In this document: positions 17,539 to 25,684 of the stretch, piece after piece
Layout of the letters: each line of letters opens with the position of its first letter
Position numbering within the stretch: the first letter of the stretch is position 1
Assembly (NCBI GenBank): GCA_002702065.1
Contig: NZXX01000002.1
Span: forward strand, 868,001-932,000
DNA: 64,000 nucleotides
Origin: Anaerolineaceae bacterium
Lineage (GTDB): Bacteria > Chloroflexota > Anaerolineae > Aggregatilineales > Phototrophicaceae
Direction of reading: 5' to 3'
Made by a program: the position numbers and the translations under genes
The notes under the pieces: model-generated
Database searches by the model: none
Told to the model about the DNA's origin: nothing
What the model saw: the letters and a program-made list of their open reading frames with translations, nothing else

Positions 17539-17570
17539 ATCTATGAATATATGAACGTATATTCATAGAT
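17539..17570. promoter_or_regulatory. Perfect 12-8-12 dyad, ArsR/SmtB operator candidate
   Basis: Two perfect 12-base arms, ATCTATGAATAT and ATATTCATAGAT, flank an 8-base spacer. The TGAA/TTCA half-sites are typical for ArsR-family zinc sensors. It lies 340 bases before the P1B-4 ATPase start and about 250 before the multicopper oxidase start. The CzrA-like regulator encoded at 13208-13558 is the likely binder. That pairing is inference. Confidence 0.6.
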
Positions 17571-17773
17571 TACCTCAAAAAAACGAACCCTTCTATGTCC
17601 AACTTTTCAAAGCCAATCTGGGAAATAGTAGTGCAATGATTCGCAAAATATGTCCTTGTATCCGCGCATATCCCCTGGAACAAGTGAATACATGAATATT
17701 CGCTCATATAATAGCCCTGCTCAGCGTTTGTGTCAATCCTGATGTACATCTCTCACATCATGTAGAGATTCAC

Positions 17774-17801
17774 TTGACATAATTTTAGAATAGCCTAAAA
17801 T
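17774..17801 (+). promoter_or_regulatory. Promoter of the multicopper oxidase operon with overlapping DtxR/MntR-like palindrome
   Basis: A TTGACA (17774-17779) and a TAAAAT (17796-17801) are separated by 16 bases, a good sigma-70 promoter. A palindrome of ATTTTAG and CTAAAAT with a 6-base spacer (17782-17801) covers the spacer and the -10. The TTTAG...CTAAA form resembles sites of DtxR/MntR-type repressors, and a member of that family is the fourth gene of the operon (20974-21378). Autoregulation is a reasonable inference. Confidence 0.6.
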
Positions 17802-17823
17802 ACTTGTTATAATTCTTCAAAAG

Positions 17824-19002
17824 ATGTATTGGGATACACTAATGGGCAATCAGTTGCAACGTTACTTCACCAGACGCAAATTTCTCGGAGTAAGCCTCGG
17901 TGGTATCGCCAGCGCAGTAGGCGCTGGAATGCTCGGTCGTGGCACTGCGGCACAAAATGAACCTGGGCAAGGTAGCAATCAGTTATACACAAATCATTCT
18001 GTCGGCCACGCTGGCAACATGATGATGATGGGGGAAGTTGACCACGCACGCAACGGCTTTGATCCACTCCAGATCCTGACAGATTGGGATTATGGCGACG
18101 TTAGCCAGTTGCCAAGTGGTCAAACCTTGCGCGAGTACACAATTGATGCAGGAGACATCGAAGTTGAGATTGCCCCCGGGATTTTTTTCCCGGCCTGGGT
18201 ATACAACGGTCGAATTCCCGGCCCAACCATCCGCTGCACAGAGGGAGACCGCATTCGTATCCGTTTTCGTAATTTTGGTAGCCATCCTCATACCATCCAT
18301 TTCCATGGCATCCATCCCTTCGAGATGGACGGGGTTCGAGGCGCTGGCGATGGCGAAATCGCTCCTGGTGAGGAAACGATATATGAATTCGATGCTGAGC
18401 CATTCGGTTGTCATCTATATCATTGTCATGCGCTACCACTGAAGCGTCACATACACAAGGGACTTTATGGGGCCTTCATCGTTGACCCCCGTGCAGGAAG
18501 AACACCAGCACGTGAATTTGTGATGGTCATGAACGCCTTCGATACCAACTTCGACAACGAAAATGAAATCTACGCTGTCAACACTGTGGGGTTCGAGTAC
18601 ATGCGCCGCCCTATTCCGGCCAAAGTTGATGAGAAAATCCGTGTTTATCTCATCAACATTACCGAGTTTGATCCTGTAAACTCATTCCATTTACATGCCG
18701 AGTTTTTCGATTACTACGATCATGGCACAACACTTGAACCGACATCCCGGATTGTTGACACGATCATGCAGGTACAGGCACAACGCGGAATTCTGGAGTT
18801 TTCATATCGCTGGCCGGGTCCCTATATGTTTCATGCGCATATAAGTGAATTCACCGAACTGGGCTGGATGGGAAACTTCAACATCGTCAATGACGAGGAT
18901 TTCGCAAATGCTTTGACCGCAGTTGGTTTAGTCGAAGAATGGGATCGTCGAGCGACACAAGGCAGCACGGTAGCCTGGCGTGAAGAGGAGGAAGAAGCAT
19001 GA
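17824..19002 (+). CDS. Tat-exported two-domain multicopper oxidase
   Basis: This 392-residue protein has a twin-arginine signal (TRRKFLG, near 16-22). Its first cupredoxin domain has HTIHFHG (156-162) and HCHALPLKRH (200-209), supplying a type 1 Cys at 201. The second domain has HLH and MFHAHISEF, which supply His ligands but no type 1 Cys. With the T1 site only in the first domain it resembles two-domain laccases or nitrite reductase-like proteins. It probably oxidises Cu(I), Fe(II) or Mn(II) outside the cell. ATG 17824 or 17842 may be the start. It overlaps the next gene, a ZIP transporter, by four bases. Confidence 0.88.
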   Translation: MYWDTLMGNQLQRYFTRRKFLGVSLGGIASAVGAGMLGRGTAAQNEPGQGSNQLYTNHSVGHAGNMMMMGEVDHARNGFDPLQILTDWDYGDVSQLPSGQTLREYTIDAGDIEVEIAPGIFFPAWVYNGRIPGPTIRCTEGDRIRIRFRNFGSHPHTIHFHGIHPFEMDGVRGAGDGEIAPGEETIYEFDAEPFGCHLYHCHALPLKRHIHKGLYGAFIVDPRAGRTPAREFVMVMNAFDTNFDNENEIYAVNTVGFEYMRRPIPAKVDEKIRVYLINITEFDPVNSFHLHAEFFDYYDHGTTLEPTSRIVDTIMQVQAQRGILEFSYRWPGPYMFHAHISEFTELGWMGNFNIVNDEDFANALTAVGLVEEWDRRATQGSTVAWREEEEEA

Positions 19003-20201
19003 GCGAACAGGCACAACAAACACCATCACAGAGAGGACATCTGCGTGGCATCGCCTGGGCACTGGCACTGGTTCCTCTCATTCTGTTGGGCATCATCGCA
19101 ACCCTGATTGTCACAACCGAAGGCGGACTATCGGAGCTTTCGGGTCCGCCAGTAGAGCAAATTTCCATCCAACAAATTACACTGCCGGAACTAGGGCGCA
19201 TTGTCGTTGCAGTAGTCAATGATGGGCCACAAGAGGTGACAATCCCGCAGGTCTTGGTCGATGAGGCCTATTGGTCGTTCAGTGCTGAACCATCCACAAC
19301 GCTGCCCCGATTTGGACGCGCGACCTACACCATCGATTATCCCTGGGTCGCCGAAGAGGCGCATGAGGTTGTTCTTGTAACCGAATTAGGTGCAACTTTC
19401 GCAGCTGAAATCCCGGTTGCCGTTCAATCACCGCAGCCTTCAACCGACCTGTTTCTGCGCTTTGGCCTCGTTGGTTTATACGTTGGCATCGTGCCGATTT
19501 TCTTGGGAATGCTGTGGTTTCCATTTATGCGAAGGCTGGGCACACAAGGCATGAACTTTGTGCTTTCACTAACCATTGGGCTGTTGGTATTTCTGGCAAT
19601 TGGGACTTGGCTGGATGCACAGGAGTTTGCAGCAGAGCTTCCAGCGTTTTGGCAGGGAGTGCCGTTGATAGTCTTCATTGCCCTCATCGCTCTCGGCACG
19701 CTCATAGCAGTAAGCAACCTACGACATGGGCAGGAGAGTACGCCACTGGGCATCGCTTATCGCATTGCGCTTGGTATTGGCTTGCACAACCTCGGTGAAG
19801 GGCTGGCGATTGGCGCTTCTTTCGCTCTTGGCGAGGCAGCTCTCGGTACATTCCTCATTCTGGGGTTCACACTGCACAATATCACGGAAGGTGTGGGTAT
19901 CGCCGCCCCTATTGTTCGTAAGAATCCGGGTTTGAGGCATTTCGCATTCTTGCTACTGTTAGCTGGCGGACCAGCCATTCTAGGAACCTGGGTTGGCGGA
20001 TTTGCCTTTAATCCTGTTCTCGCAACCATCTTCCTCGCCATAGGTGTAGGCGCAATTCTTCAAGTGGTCTGGGAAGTCGGTAAGCTGGTTGTACGGGAAA
20101 GTGCGCGCCTGGGATTACCCGTCATAAGCTGGATCAATTTGGGTGGAGTAACCGCAGGGCTTGCCATCATGTACTTCACAGCATTTCTGGTGAAATTCTA
20201 A
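18999..20201 (+). CDS. ZIP-family metal transporter with an extracytoplasmic N-domain
   Basis: This 400-residue protein starts with a transmembrane helix (about 18-40), then a beta-rich outer domain (about 45-145) and a ZIP core of about seven or eight helices. The metal-binding motifs are visible: GLHNLGEGLAIG and TLHNITEGVGIA (HNxxEG twice). ZIP proteins import Zn, Fe or Mn down a gradient. Fusion with an outer beta-sandwich of about 100 residues is not typical; it might contact the multicopper oxidase encoded in the overlapping upstream gene (ATGA overlap). That pairing, oxidase plus permease, recalls Fet3/Ftr1-type logic but with ZIP, which is inference. Confidence 0.9.
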   Translation: MSEQAQQTPSQRGHLRGIAWALALVPLILLGIIATLIVTTEGGLSELSGPPVEQISIQQITLPELGRIVVAVVNDGPQEVTIPQVLVDEAYWSFSAEPSTTLPRFGRATYTIDYPWVAEEAHEVVLVTELGATFAAEIPVAVQSPQPSTDLFLRFGLVGLYVGIVPIFLGMLWFPFMRRLGTQGMNFVLSLTIGLLVFLAIGTWLDAQEFAAELPAFWQGVPLIVFIALIALGTLIAVSNLRHGQESTPLGIAYRIALGIGLHNLGEGLAIGASFALGEAALGTFLILGFTLHNITEGVGIAAPIVRKNPGLRHFAFLLLLAGGPAILGTWVGGFAFNPVLATIFLAIGVGAILQVVWEVGKLVVRESARLGLPVISWINLGGVTAGLAIMYFTAFLVKF

Positions 20202-20210
20202 AGAGGTAGT

Positions 20211-20969
20211 ATGACCGACACCACCTTGAAGCAACATCGAGGATTCATTTACAGCGGCGTGGCACGTGGTTTTGTCACAGTTGTACTAATCGGTATTATG
20301 TTATTGATGCTGGGTACAGCATACATCTGGTTTTCTGGTGGGGATGGGCGCGCAAGTGTCCCGGTCGCTGCACCGGTGTTAACCCTTCAGCCCGACGATA
20401 CGCGCACGCTGTTCCAGATTCTCCCCGAAGAATCTGAAGTTCGATTTCGCATCAATGAAACCCTGCTTGGAGAGCCGAAAACGGTAGTTGGCGCGACCCA
20501 GCACGTTGCCGGTGATCTGCTGGTTGATTTTGACAACCCGGTCAATTCTCAACTTGGGCGCATCCGTGTTAACGTGCGGACGTTTACAACCGATAACGAG
20601 TTTCGTAATCGCGCACTTCGGGGGCAAATCCTACAAGCGGATCGTGCTGAATTTGAATTTGCCGAATTTGCTCCAACCAGTCTAAGCGGGCTACCGCCAT
20701 CGATAACGACTAGCGAGACGGTTAGCTTCGAGGTTACCGGCAATCTGAGTCTGCATGGAGTGACGCGGCAACTGAAACTCAACCTAGAAGTCACGCCGGT
20801 TTCTAGCAATAGACTTGAGGGTACAGCAACAGCTACAGTTCAGTACCAGGATTTTGATATGACCATTCCCGAAGCGGCAGGTGTTGCGAATGTTTCGGAT
20901 GAGGTTCAACTCGAAATTGACTTCACAGCCCTTGCAGTGACGGCACCGCCGGACAAGAAGAACGGGTAG
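20211..20969 (+). CDS. YceI-family lipid-binding-like protein
   Basis: This 252-residue protein has an N-terminal membrane anchor (about 20-42) and a YceI lipocalin-like domain (about 65-245), recognised by EESEVRFRINE, the VNVRTFTTDNEFRNRALR stretch, LSLHGVTRQLKL and QYQDFDMTIP. YceI proteins bind isoprenoid or quinone-like lipids in the periplasm; their physiological role is unclear. The AGAGGTAGT site suits the ATG at 20211. It lies in the oxidase-ZIP-YceI-DtxR operon, four bases ahead of the regulator gene. Confidence 0.9.
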   Translation: MTDTTLKQHRGFIYSGVARGFVTVVLIGIMLLMLGTAYIWFSGGDGRASVPVAAPVLTLQPDDTRTLFQILPEESEVRFRINETLLGEPKTVVGATQHVAGDLLVDFDNPVNSQLGRIRVNVRTFTTDNEFRNRALRGQILQADRAEFEFAEFAPTSLSGLPPSITTSETVSFEVTGNLSLHGVTRQLKLNLEVTPVSSNRLEGTATATVQYQDFDMTIPEAAGVANVSDEVQLEIDFTALAVTAPPDKKNG

Positions 20970-20973
20970 CTTT

Positions 20974-21378
20974 ATGTCGGACGATCAAAGCACATCTGTT
21001 GACACACAGAGTGCGCAGGATTTCCTCAAAGCTGTGTATGCGCTTCAGAGCGAAACAGAACGTATCTCGACGAACAGGCTCGCAGAATATTTGTCTATCA
21101 CACCGCCCTCCGTAACCGATATGGCACAGCGATTACACTCTGCCGGGTTAGTAGATCACCGGCGGTATTATGGGTTGAGACTGACCGAAATTGGTGAACA
21201 GCTAGCGCGGAAACTCATCCGGCAGTACCATCTGATCGAAGCGTACTTGGTGCATGAGTTTGGTTACGCTTTGGCTGAAGCTCATGAAGAAGCTGACCAA
21301 ATGGAACACGCGGTTTCGGAGAAGTTCGTTGAGGCTTTGATGCAGCGGTTAGGTGATCGAGAAGAGAGATCCTTGTGA
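20974..21378 (+). CDS. DtxR/MntR-family metal-dependent repressor
   Basis: The 134 residues hold a winged-helix domain (ISTNRLAEYLSITPPSVTDMAQRL, about 32-55) and the MntR-type dimerisation helices with metal ligands (HEEADQMEH, near 108-116). The chain stops after LMQRLGDREERSL, where most members continue with a conserved PHG stretch, so the C-terminus is a little short but the core is complete. It should repress when loaded with Mn, Fe or another divalent metal. The palindrome on the operon promoter (17782-17801) is the natural candidate site. Confidence 0.88.
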   Translation: MSDDQSTSVDTQSAQDFLKAVYALQSETERISTNRLAEYLSITPPSVTDMAQRLHSAGLVDHRRYYGLRLTEIGEQLARKLIRQYHLIEAYLVHEFGYALAEAHEEADQMEHAVSEKFVEALMQRLGDREERSL

Positions 21379-21529
21379 ACTCTACGTGCCAATATCACAG
21401 TGGTGGGATCGATCAATCTGATTTGCTGGTTCATCGTGTACCTTTTGGTGAAGCGCTATCAGCTTTCAATGCTACTGATTGGGTATTTTTGAACGTAGTG
21501 AATAACTTTGAAAGGAAGCAGAAGCAGTC

Positions 21530-22048
21530 ATGAAAAAAACCATTCTAACTGGCATCATTATGGCGCTTATCATCTCACTTTCCTTCACGTGGGTCAAAGC
21601 CCATGAGGGGCGCGAGGTTGGGGATTACACAATTGAAATCGGTTGGCGTGTGGAACCTGCCTACACGGGTCTGATGAATGGCCCAGAAATCACCATATCA
21701 CTTCATGGTGGCGAAGATGACCATGCAGAAACAGATGCGGAATCTGAGGATGGGCATAACAGCACCGATGCCGATGATCACGATGACGATACCAGCAACC
21801 GAGTAGTGGGATTGGAAGACACGCTCCAGGTCGAGGTAATCTTTGGTCCTGCATCAAAGATGCTAAATCTGCGAGCAGTACCCGATGAACCCGGACATTA
21901 TTCTGCGGATCTTATCCCTACTCGGCCTGGGGACTACACTTTCCGTGTGTTTGGCACGATTGAAGGCTTTGAAATCGACGAGAGCTTTTCTGCTTCGGAT
22001 GGACAATTTAGCAGTGTTGAACCCATCGAGGACATTCAGTTTCCATAG
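21530..22048 (+). CDS. Exported protein with acidic/His-rich insert, YtkA/FixH-like
   Basis: This 172-residue protein has a cleavable signal ending at KA-H. The mature chain begins HEGREVGDYTIEIGW, like other copper-site proteins with an N-terminal His. A beta-sandwich similar to YtkA/FixH is interrupted by an insert of about 30 residues made mostly of Asp, Glu and His (about 61-90). The insert could bind divalent metals loosely. It directly precedes the second CopC-CopD gene. The function is unknown; a periplasmic copper-binding role is inferred. Confidence 0.7.
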   Translation: MKKTILTGIIMALIISLSFTWVKAHEGREVGDYTIEIGWRVEPAYTGLMNGPEITISLHGGEDDHAETDAESEDGHNSTDADDHDDDTSNRVVGLEDTLQVEVIFGPASKMLNLRAVPDEPGHYSADLIPTRPGDYTFRVFGTIEGFEIDESFSASDGQFSSVEPIEDIQFP

Positions 22049-22153
22049 CATGGATGAACTGAAAACTCGCTTGTATTCGATGTATGGAGTGCTGAACTGC
22101 AAATCAACTCTCCCAAGTTTGCGTCTTGTTGGGTGAAGTTTCCAGAGTAGGTG

Positions 22154-24049
22154 ATGAAGCGCCAACCTGTGTTGACGATGGTTTTGCTGAACGTGGTGTT
22201 GGTTATTGGTATTCGTTCGGCCAGTGCCCACGCTCATCTATCGCGGTCTGATCCGCCCGCCAATGGATCGATTGACAAATCGCCCTCTGAAATCCGTCTT
22301 TGGTTTACAGAACCCCTTGAACCGGAATTTAGCCGTATAACCCTGCGAGATAGCAGTGGCAGCATTGTTGATACACCCTCCAGCCAGGTGGACACTGTAG
22401 ACCGAACACAAATGTTCATGCAGCCAGCGAATTTGTCAGATGGTTCATATACAGTTGTCTGGCGTGTATTATCAACAGACGGACACTCAACTGAGGGGAG
22501 TTTTTCGTTTGGCATCAATATCGACGTGATGTCTGCTACCACGCAAACGACAGTAGATGAAACTATTCCCATAGGCAGTGCAATCATTCGTTGGGCCAAC
22601 CTATTGAGTATGTCAATGGCAGTCGGTAGCATAGCGTTCTGGCTATTTGTCTGGATACCTGCTATTCCAAATGGGCAAGTCGTAATTGAACACAGAATGC
22701 GTATCCTGATTTGGTCAGGTTGGATATTATTAGGTGTTACAAGCATCATGTTGCTGTTGCTCCAGGCCGCAACGGCAGCGGATGTGCCGCTATTCACAGT
22801 CATTACAAACCCGGTGCTTAACAACATACTCAACAACTCACGCTACGGGCAGGTCTGGTTTGCACGTCAAATATGCTGGATTATGTTAGGTGGCGTGTTG
22901 TGGTTTGCCCGCGAGGATCCTGCTTTGTACTGGGTTGCCCTCCTATTGGGTGGACAAATTCTGCTGACCAACAGCCTCTACAGTCATGCCAGTGCAGTTC
23001 AACAAGAAGCAACAGCTGCTATTGCAGGTGATTGGCTGCACCTTACCGCCACTGCCCTATGGATAGGCGGACTCGCTCAATTCTTTAATGTGATTGGACC
23101 TGTGCGTACACACTTTGCGTCATCGACCCAGATCCTGAGCAGCCTGGTTGGTCATTTTTCAAATTTTATAAGGGTTGTAGTGGTTGGCTTGATTATTAGC
23201 GGAATTTACTCCGCCTGGCTGCAAGTCGGCTCAATTGATGGGGTCCTAACCACTGCATACGGTCAAACATTGTTGCTAAAAGTCATGCTTGTCTTCCCGC
23301 TGCTGGCAGTCGCAGTCATCAACCTTGTACTCACACAGCGAGGCTTAAGGTGCGGAAAGCCGGTTTGGATTGGCCGCTTGCGGGGCTTGATTGGAGCAGA
23401 ATTAGCCCTGGCGACGGGTATCCTCGCAGCGGTTGGAGTGATGACCGCAATTGCCCCTGCTCGCACAGTCATAGCAACGCGAAATGCCGAAAACTCTAGT
23501 CTCGCTGACGAATCGTTTTTCGAGATGCAGGTTCAGGACAACTTGATGGCTCATCTCGAAATTTCACCCGGTTATGTTGGTGAGAACAAGTTTGTTGTCA
23601 GTTTATTTGATGCGGAAGGCAATCCGCTCACAGATACAACGTTTGTGCGGCTGCGGTTTGACAATCTTCAACAAAACTTGGGACAGAGTGAATTGCGTCC
23701 TGAACAGCAAGAAGTGGGCAATATCTATACCGCTGGTGGCTCTAATATGAGCGTCCCCGGGGAGTGGCGTATCCGTATGACGGTACAGCGTCCCAACGAA
23801 TTTGATAAGGTTATAGATTATCAAGTTGAAATCAATCCGCCACCACCCCCATCCGACCCTAATATTGCGATGAACTCACCTGATTTAGAACGGTTTCTAG
23901 CATTATTTATTGCTGGCATCGCTTTTCTCGCGTCAGGTGGCTTTTTTGTGGCGCAAGCAAGTCCACATTGGTTCAGACGAACAAGTATGATTCCGGCTGT
24001 TTTGCTTATAGTTGGAGTGATTTTCTTAATCTCATCACTGCCAGAATAA
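22154..24049 (+). CDS. CopC-CopD fusion protein
   Basis: This 631-residue protein has a signal peptide ending at SA-HAH, a CopC domain (about 27-125) with the N-terminal His and the DGHSTEGSFSF motif, then an eight-helix CopD permease (about 145-450), an outer domain and a final pair of helices. It probably imports copper for oxidase assembly or balances periplasmic copper. It resembles the protein at 3958-6270 in layout but lacks the cytochrome-like tail. The start is GTG 22151 or ATG 22154. Confidence 0.9.
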   Translation: MKRQPVLTMVLLNVVLVIGIRSASAHAHLSRSDPPANGSIDKSPSEIRLWFTEPLEPEFSRITLRDSSGSIVDTPSSQVDTVDRTQMFMQPANLSDGSYTVVWRVLSTDGHSTEGSFSFGINIDVMSATTQTTVDETIPIGSAIIRWANLLSMSMAVGSIAFWLFVWIPAIPNGQVVIEHRMRILIWSGWILLGVTSIMLLLLQAATAADVPLFTVITNPVLNNILNNSRYGQVWFARQICWIMLGGVLWFAREDPALYWVALLLGGQILLTNSLYSHASAVQQEATAAIAGDWLHLTATALWIGGLAQFFNVIGPVRTHFASSTQILSSLVGHFSNFIRVVVVGLIISGIYSAWLQVGSIDGVLTTAYGQTLLLKVMLVFPLLAVAVINLVLTQRGLRCGKPVWIGRLRGLIGAELALATGILAAVGVMTAIAPARTVIATRNAENSSLADESFFEMQVQDNLMAHLEISPGYVGENKFVVSLFDAEGNPLTDTTFVRLRFDNLQQNLGQSELRPEQQEVGNIYTAGGSNMSVPGEWRIRMTVQRPNEFDKVIDYQVEINPPPPPSDPNIAMNSPDLERFLALFIAGIAFLASGGFFVAQASPHWFRRTSMIPAVLLIVGVIFLISSLPE

Positions 24050-24120
24050 ACTTTACATATTGCGGTAGGTACACGCTTTCTGTGCGCTGTCCACCCATAT
24101 TTGAGTTTTGAATGACCATC

Positions 24121-24138
24121 CACTACAATAGTGTCGTA
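24121..24138 (+). promoter_or_regulatory. BlaI-type operator upstream of blaI (imperfect)
   Basis: The 18 bases CACTACAATAGTGTCGTA match 14 of 18 positions of the core of the palindrome at 26513-26530. The ACTACA and TGT half-sites fit the BlaI/MecI/CopY operator type. The position, 26 bases before the blaI ATG, suits autorepression. The interpretation is inference. Confidence 0.5.
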
Positions 24139-24348
24139 GTTGCTGTTTCACTGGGGACGTGGTATGGTCGATGATGTGTATCGTAAAGCGAGAAACAAAA
24201 ATGCAAAAGGACTGGAAAAGTTCCTCGGCGAACTCGAACTGGCGGTCATGAATGTCGTCTGGGATCGGCAGCCGGTGACGGTATCGGATGTTCTGGTCGT
24301 CCTTCATCAAGAGGAAGAACGCCAGCTTGCCTACACCACCATCATGAC

Positions 24349-25449
24349 CATTATGTGTACAGTTAACCTTCTTGGGAAACAGGTTGTAGGAACAGGTCGA
24401 CGGTCTCAATAGGACGGCGGCCCAGGTTACGGTAGCCCTGGTGAGGGCGCTCGGTGTTGTAGAACAGCAGCCAGCCGTCCAGGTCGCTTTGTAAGGCAGC
24501 GACGGTCTCGTAGAAGGTCGTCCGTAGCGCAGGGATGAAAAACTCCTCCAAAACAGTCCGCTGAAAACGCTCAACAAAGCCATTGGTCTTTGGGGTGCGA
24601 ACCTTCGTGCGGCGATGCTCAATTTCATTGAGCGCCAGGTACAACTCATAGGGATGGGTATCCTTGCCACAAAACTCGCGTCCATTGTCCGTCAGCACCG
24701 CACTGAGCGCCAGGTCACGCTGCTGGTAGAAAGGCAAGACATCGTTGTGCAGCAGGGCCACCGCCGCTTCAGGTTGCTTGGAGGTGTGCAGAAAGCCAAA
24801 GGCATAGCTGCCAAAAGTATCGACCATCACGTGCAGATAGACTTTGCCAATGCCCTTGAACTGGCCCACCAGAAAGGTGTCGGCGCTCAACAACTCCCCT
24901 GGGCGACTGCTTTCGACATGCCGTTCCCGAAACACCGGATTGGCTTTCTCAATGGCCGTGATCTGCTCCTGGCTCAGTTCCAGCCCATCTTGCAGATGCC
25001 GTTCCTCCAGCTTCAATAAGCGCTGAAAGCGTGTTCCCATCTCATGCTTATCCAGAATGCTCTGCACCGTCGGCCCACTGACATAGGGGCCTTCCAGCTT
25101 GAGCAAATCGCTGAGGTATTTACAGCCCTTGCTTGGATGGGTCAGCGATAGCGTCAGAATGCGTTCGACCACCTCTGGCGGCGTAGTCTGAGGATGCGTT
25201 TTATGGATCGGTGGTAAATCTTTGAGGCCCTCCAACCCCTGTGTCTGGAAGCGCTTCTTGTACTCGTAAAACTGGGTTCGGGTCATGCCCCGTTGGCGGC
25301 AGGCTTCACTCACACTGCCCAGCGTCTCCGCCAGTTGCAGCACACTCAGCCGCTGGCGGGCAATCTTCTCATTCGCTTTCATCACTTCTCTCCTTTTGAG
25401 CAATTTTATACTCGATTGTTATGAGAGAAGGCTAACTATACACATTATG
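24349..25449. mobile_element. Complete IS481-family insertion sequence with target duplication
   Basis: The element spans 24356-25442 (1087 bases). Its ends are imperfect inverted repeats: TGTACAGTTAACCTTC on the left, and on the right the complement of TGTATAGTTAGCCTTC, matching at 14 of 16 positions. The 7 bases CATTATG occur directly on both sides (24349-24355 and 25443-25449) and form the target duplication. It carries a single transposase gene. Intact ends, duplication and an open transposase frame mean a recent insertion. Confidence 0.93.
24363..25382 (-). CDS. IS481-family DDE transposase
   Basis: The 339-residue transposase starts at ATG 25382 behind an AAGGAGAG site. It has an N-terminal helix-turn-helix (SVSEACRQRGMTRTQFYEY), a second HTH region, and an rve/RNase H-like catalytic domain. 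The first Asp is in LLSADTFLVGQ, the second in LTDNGREF and the Glu in TNGFVERFQRT. It ends with the usual YNTERPHQGYRNLGRRP. The frame is intact and the enzyme is probably active. Confidence 0.95.
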   Translation of the reverse strand: MKANEKIARQRLSVLQLAETLGSVSEACRQRGMTRTQFYEYKKRFQTQGLEGLKDLPPIHKTHPQTTPPEVVERILTLSLTHPSKGCKYLSDLLKLEGPYVSGPTVQSILDKHEMGTRFQRLLKLEERHLQDGLELSQEQITAIEKANPVFRERHVESSRPGELLSADTFLVGQFKGIGKVYLHVMVDTFGSYAFGFLHTSKQPEAAVALLHNDVLPFYQQRDLALSAVLTDNGREFCGKDTHPYELYLALNEIEHRRTKVRTPKTNGFVERFQRTVLEEFFIPALRTTFYETVAALQSDLDGWLLFYNTERPHQGYRNLGRRPIETVDLFLQPVSQEG

Positions 25450-25684
25450 AACCGCCTGGTTGAAAAGGGTTGGCTGGTGGCGGAAAAACGGGGGCGGGCC
25501 TTCTCCTACCGGGCCACGCATTCCCGCCAGGAAGCGGAAGCAGCGGCAGTCCGCTCGGTGGTGCGCGCGCTGGTGGAAGACTTCGGCGATGTCGCCATCA
25601 CGCAGTTCGTAAAAGAACTCGACAACCTCGACCCGAACCAGCTCGCCCGCCTGGCAAAGCTGGCTGACGAGCCGGAGGAACCGG

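Larger units (their letters stand above)
17200..17823. other. Divergent intergenic regulatory region (624 bp)
   Basis: No gene is seen here. The region separates the leftward P1B-4 ATPase gene from the rightward multicopper oxidase operon. It is AT-rich and holds a perfect dyad at 17539-17570, a weaker dyad around 17690-17710 (CATGAATATTCGCTCAT) and a promoter with an overlapping palindrome at 17774-17801. These are listed separately. Confidence 0.6.
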
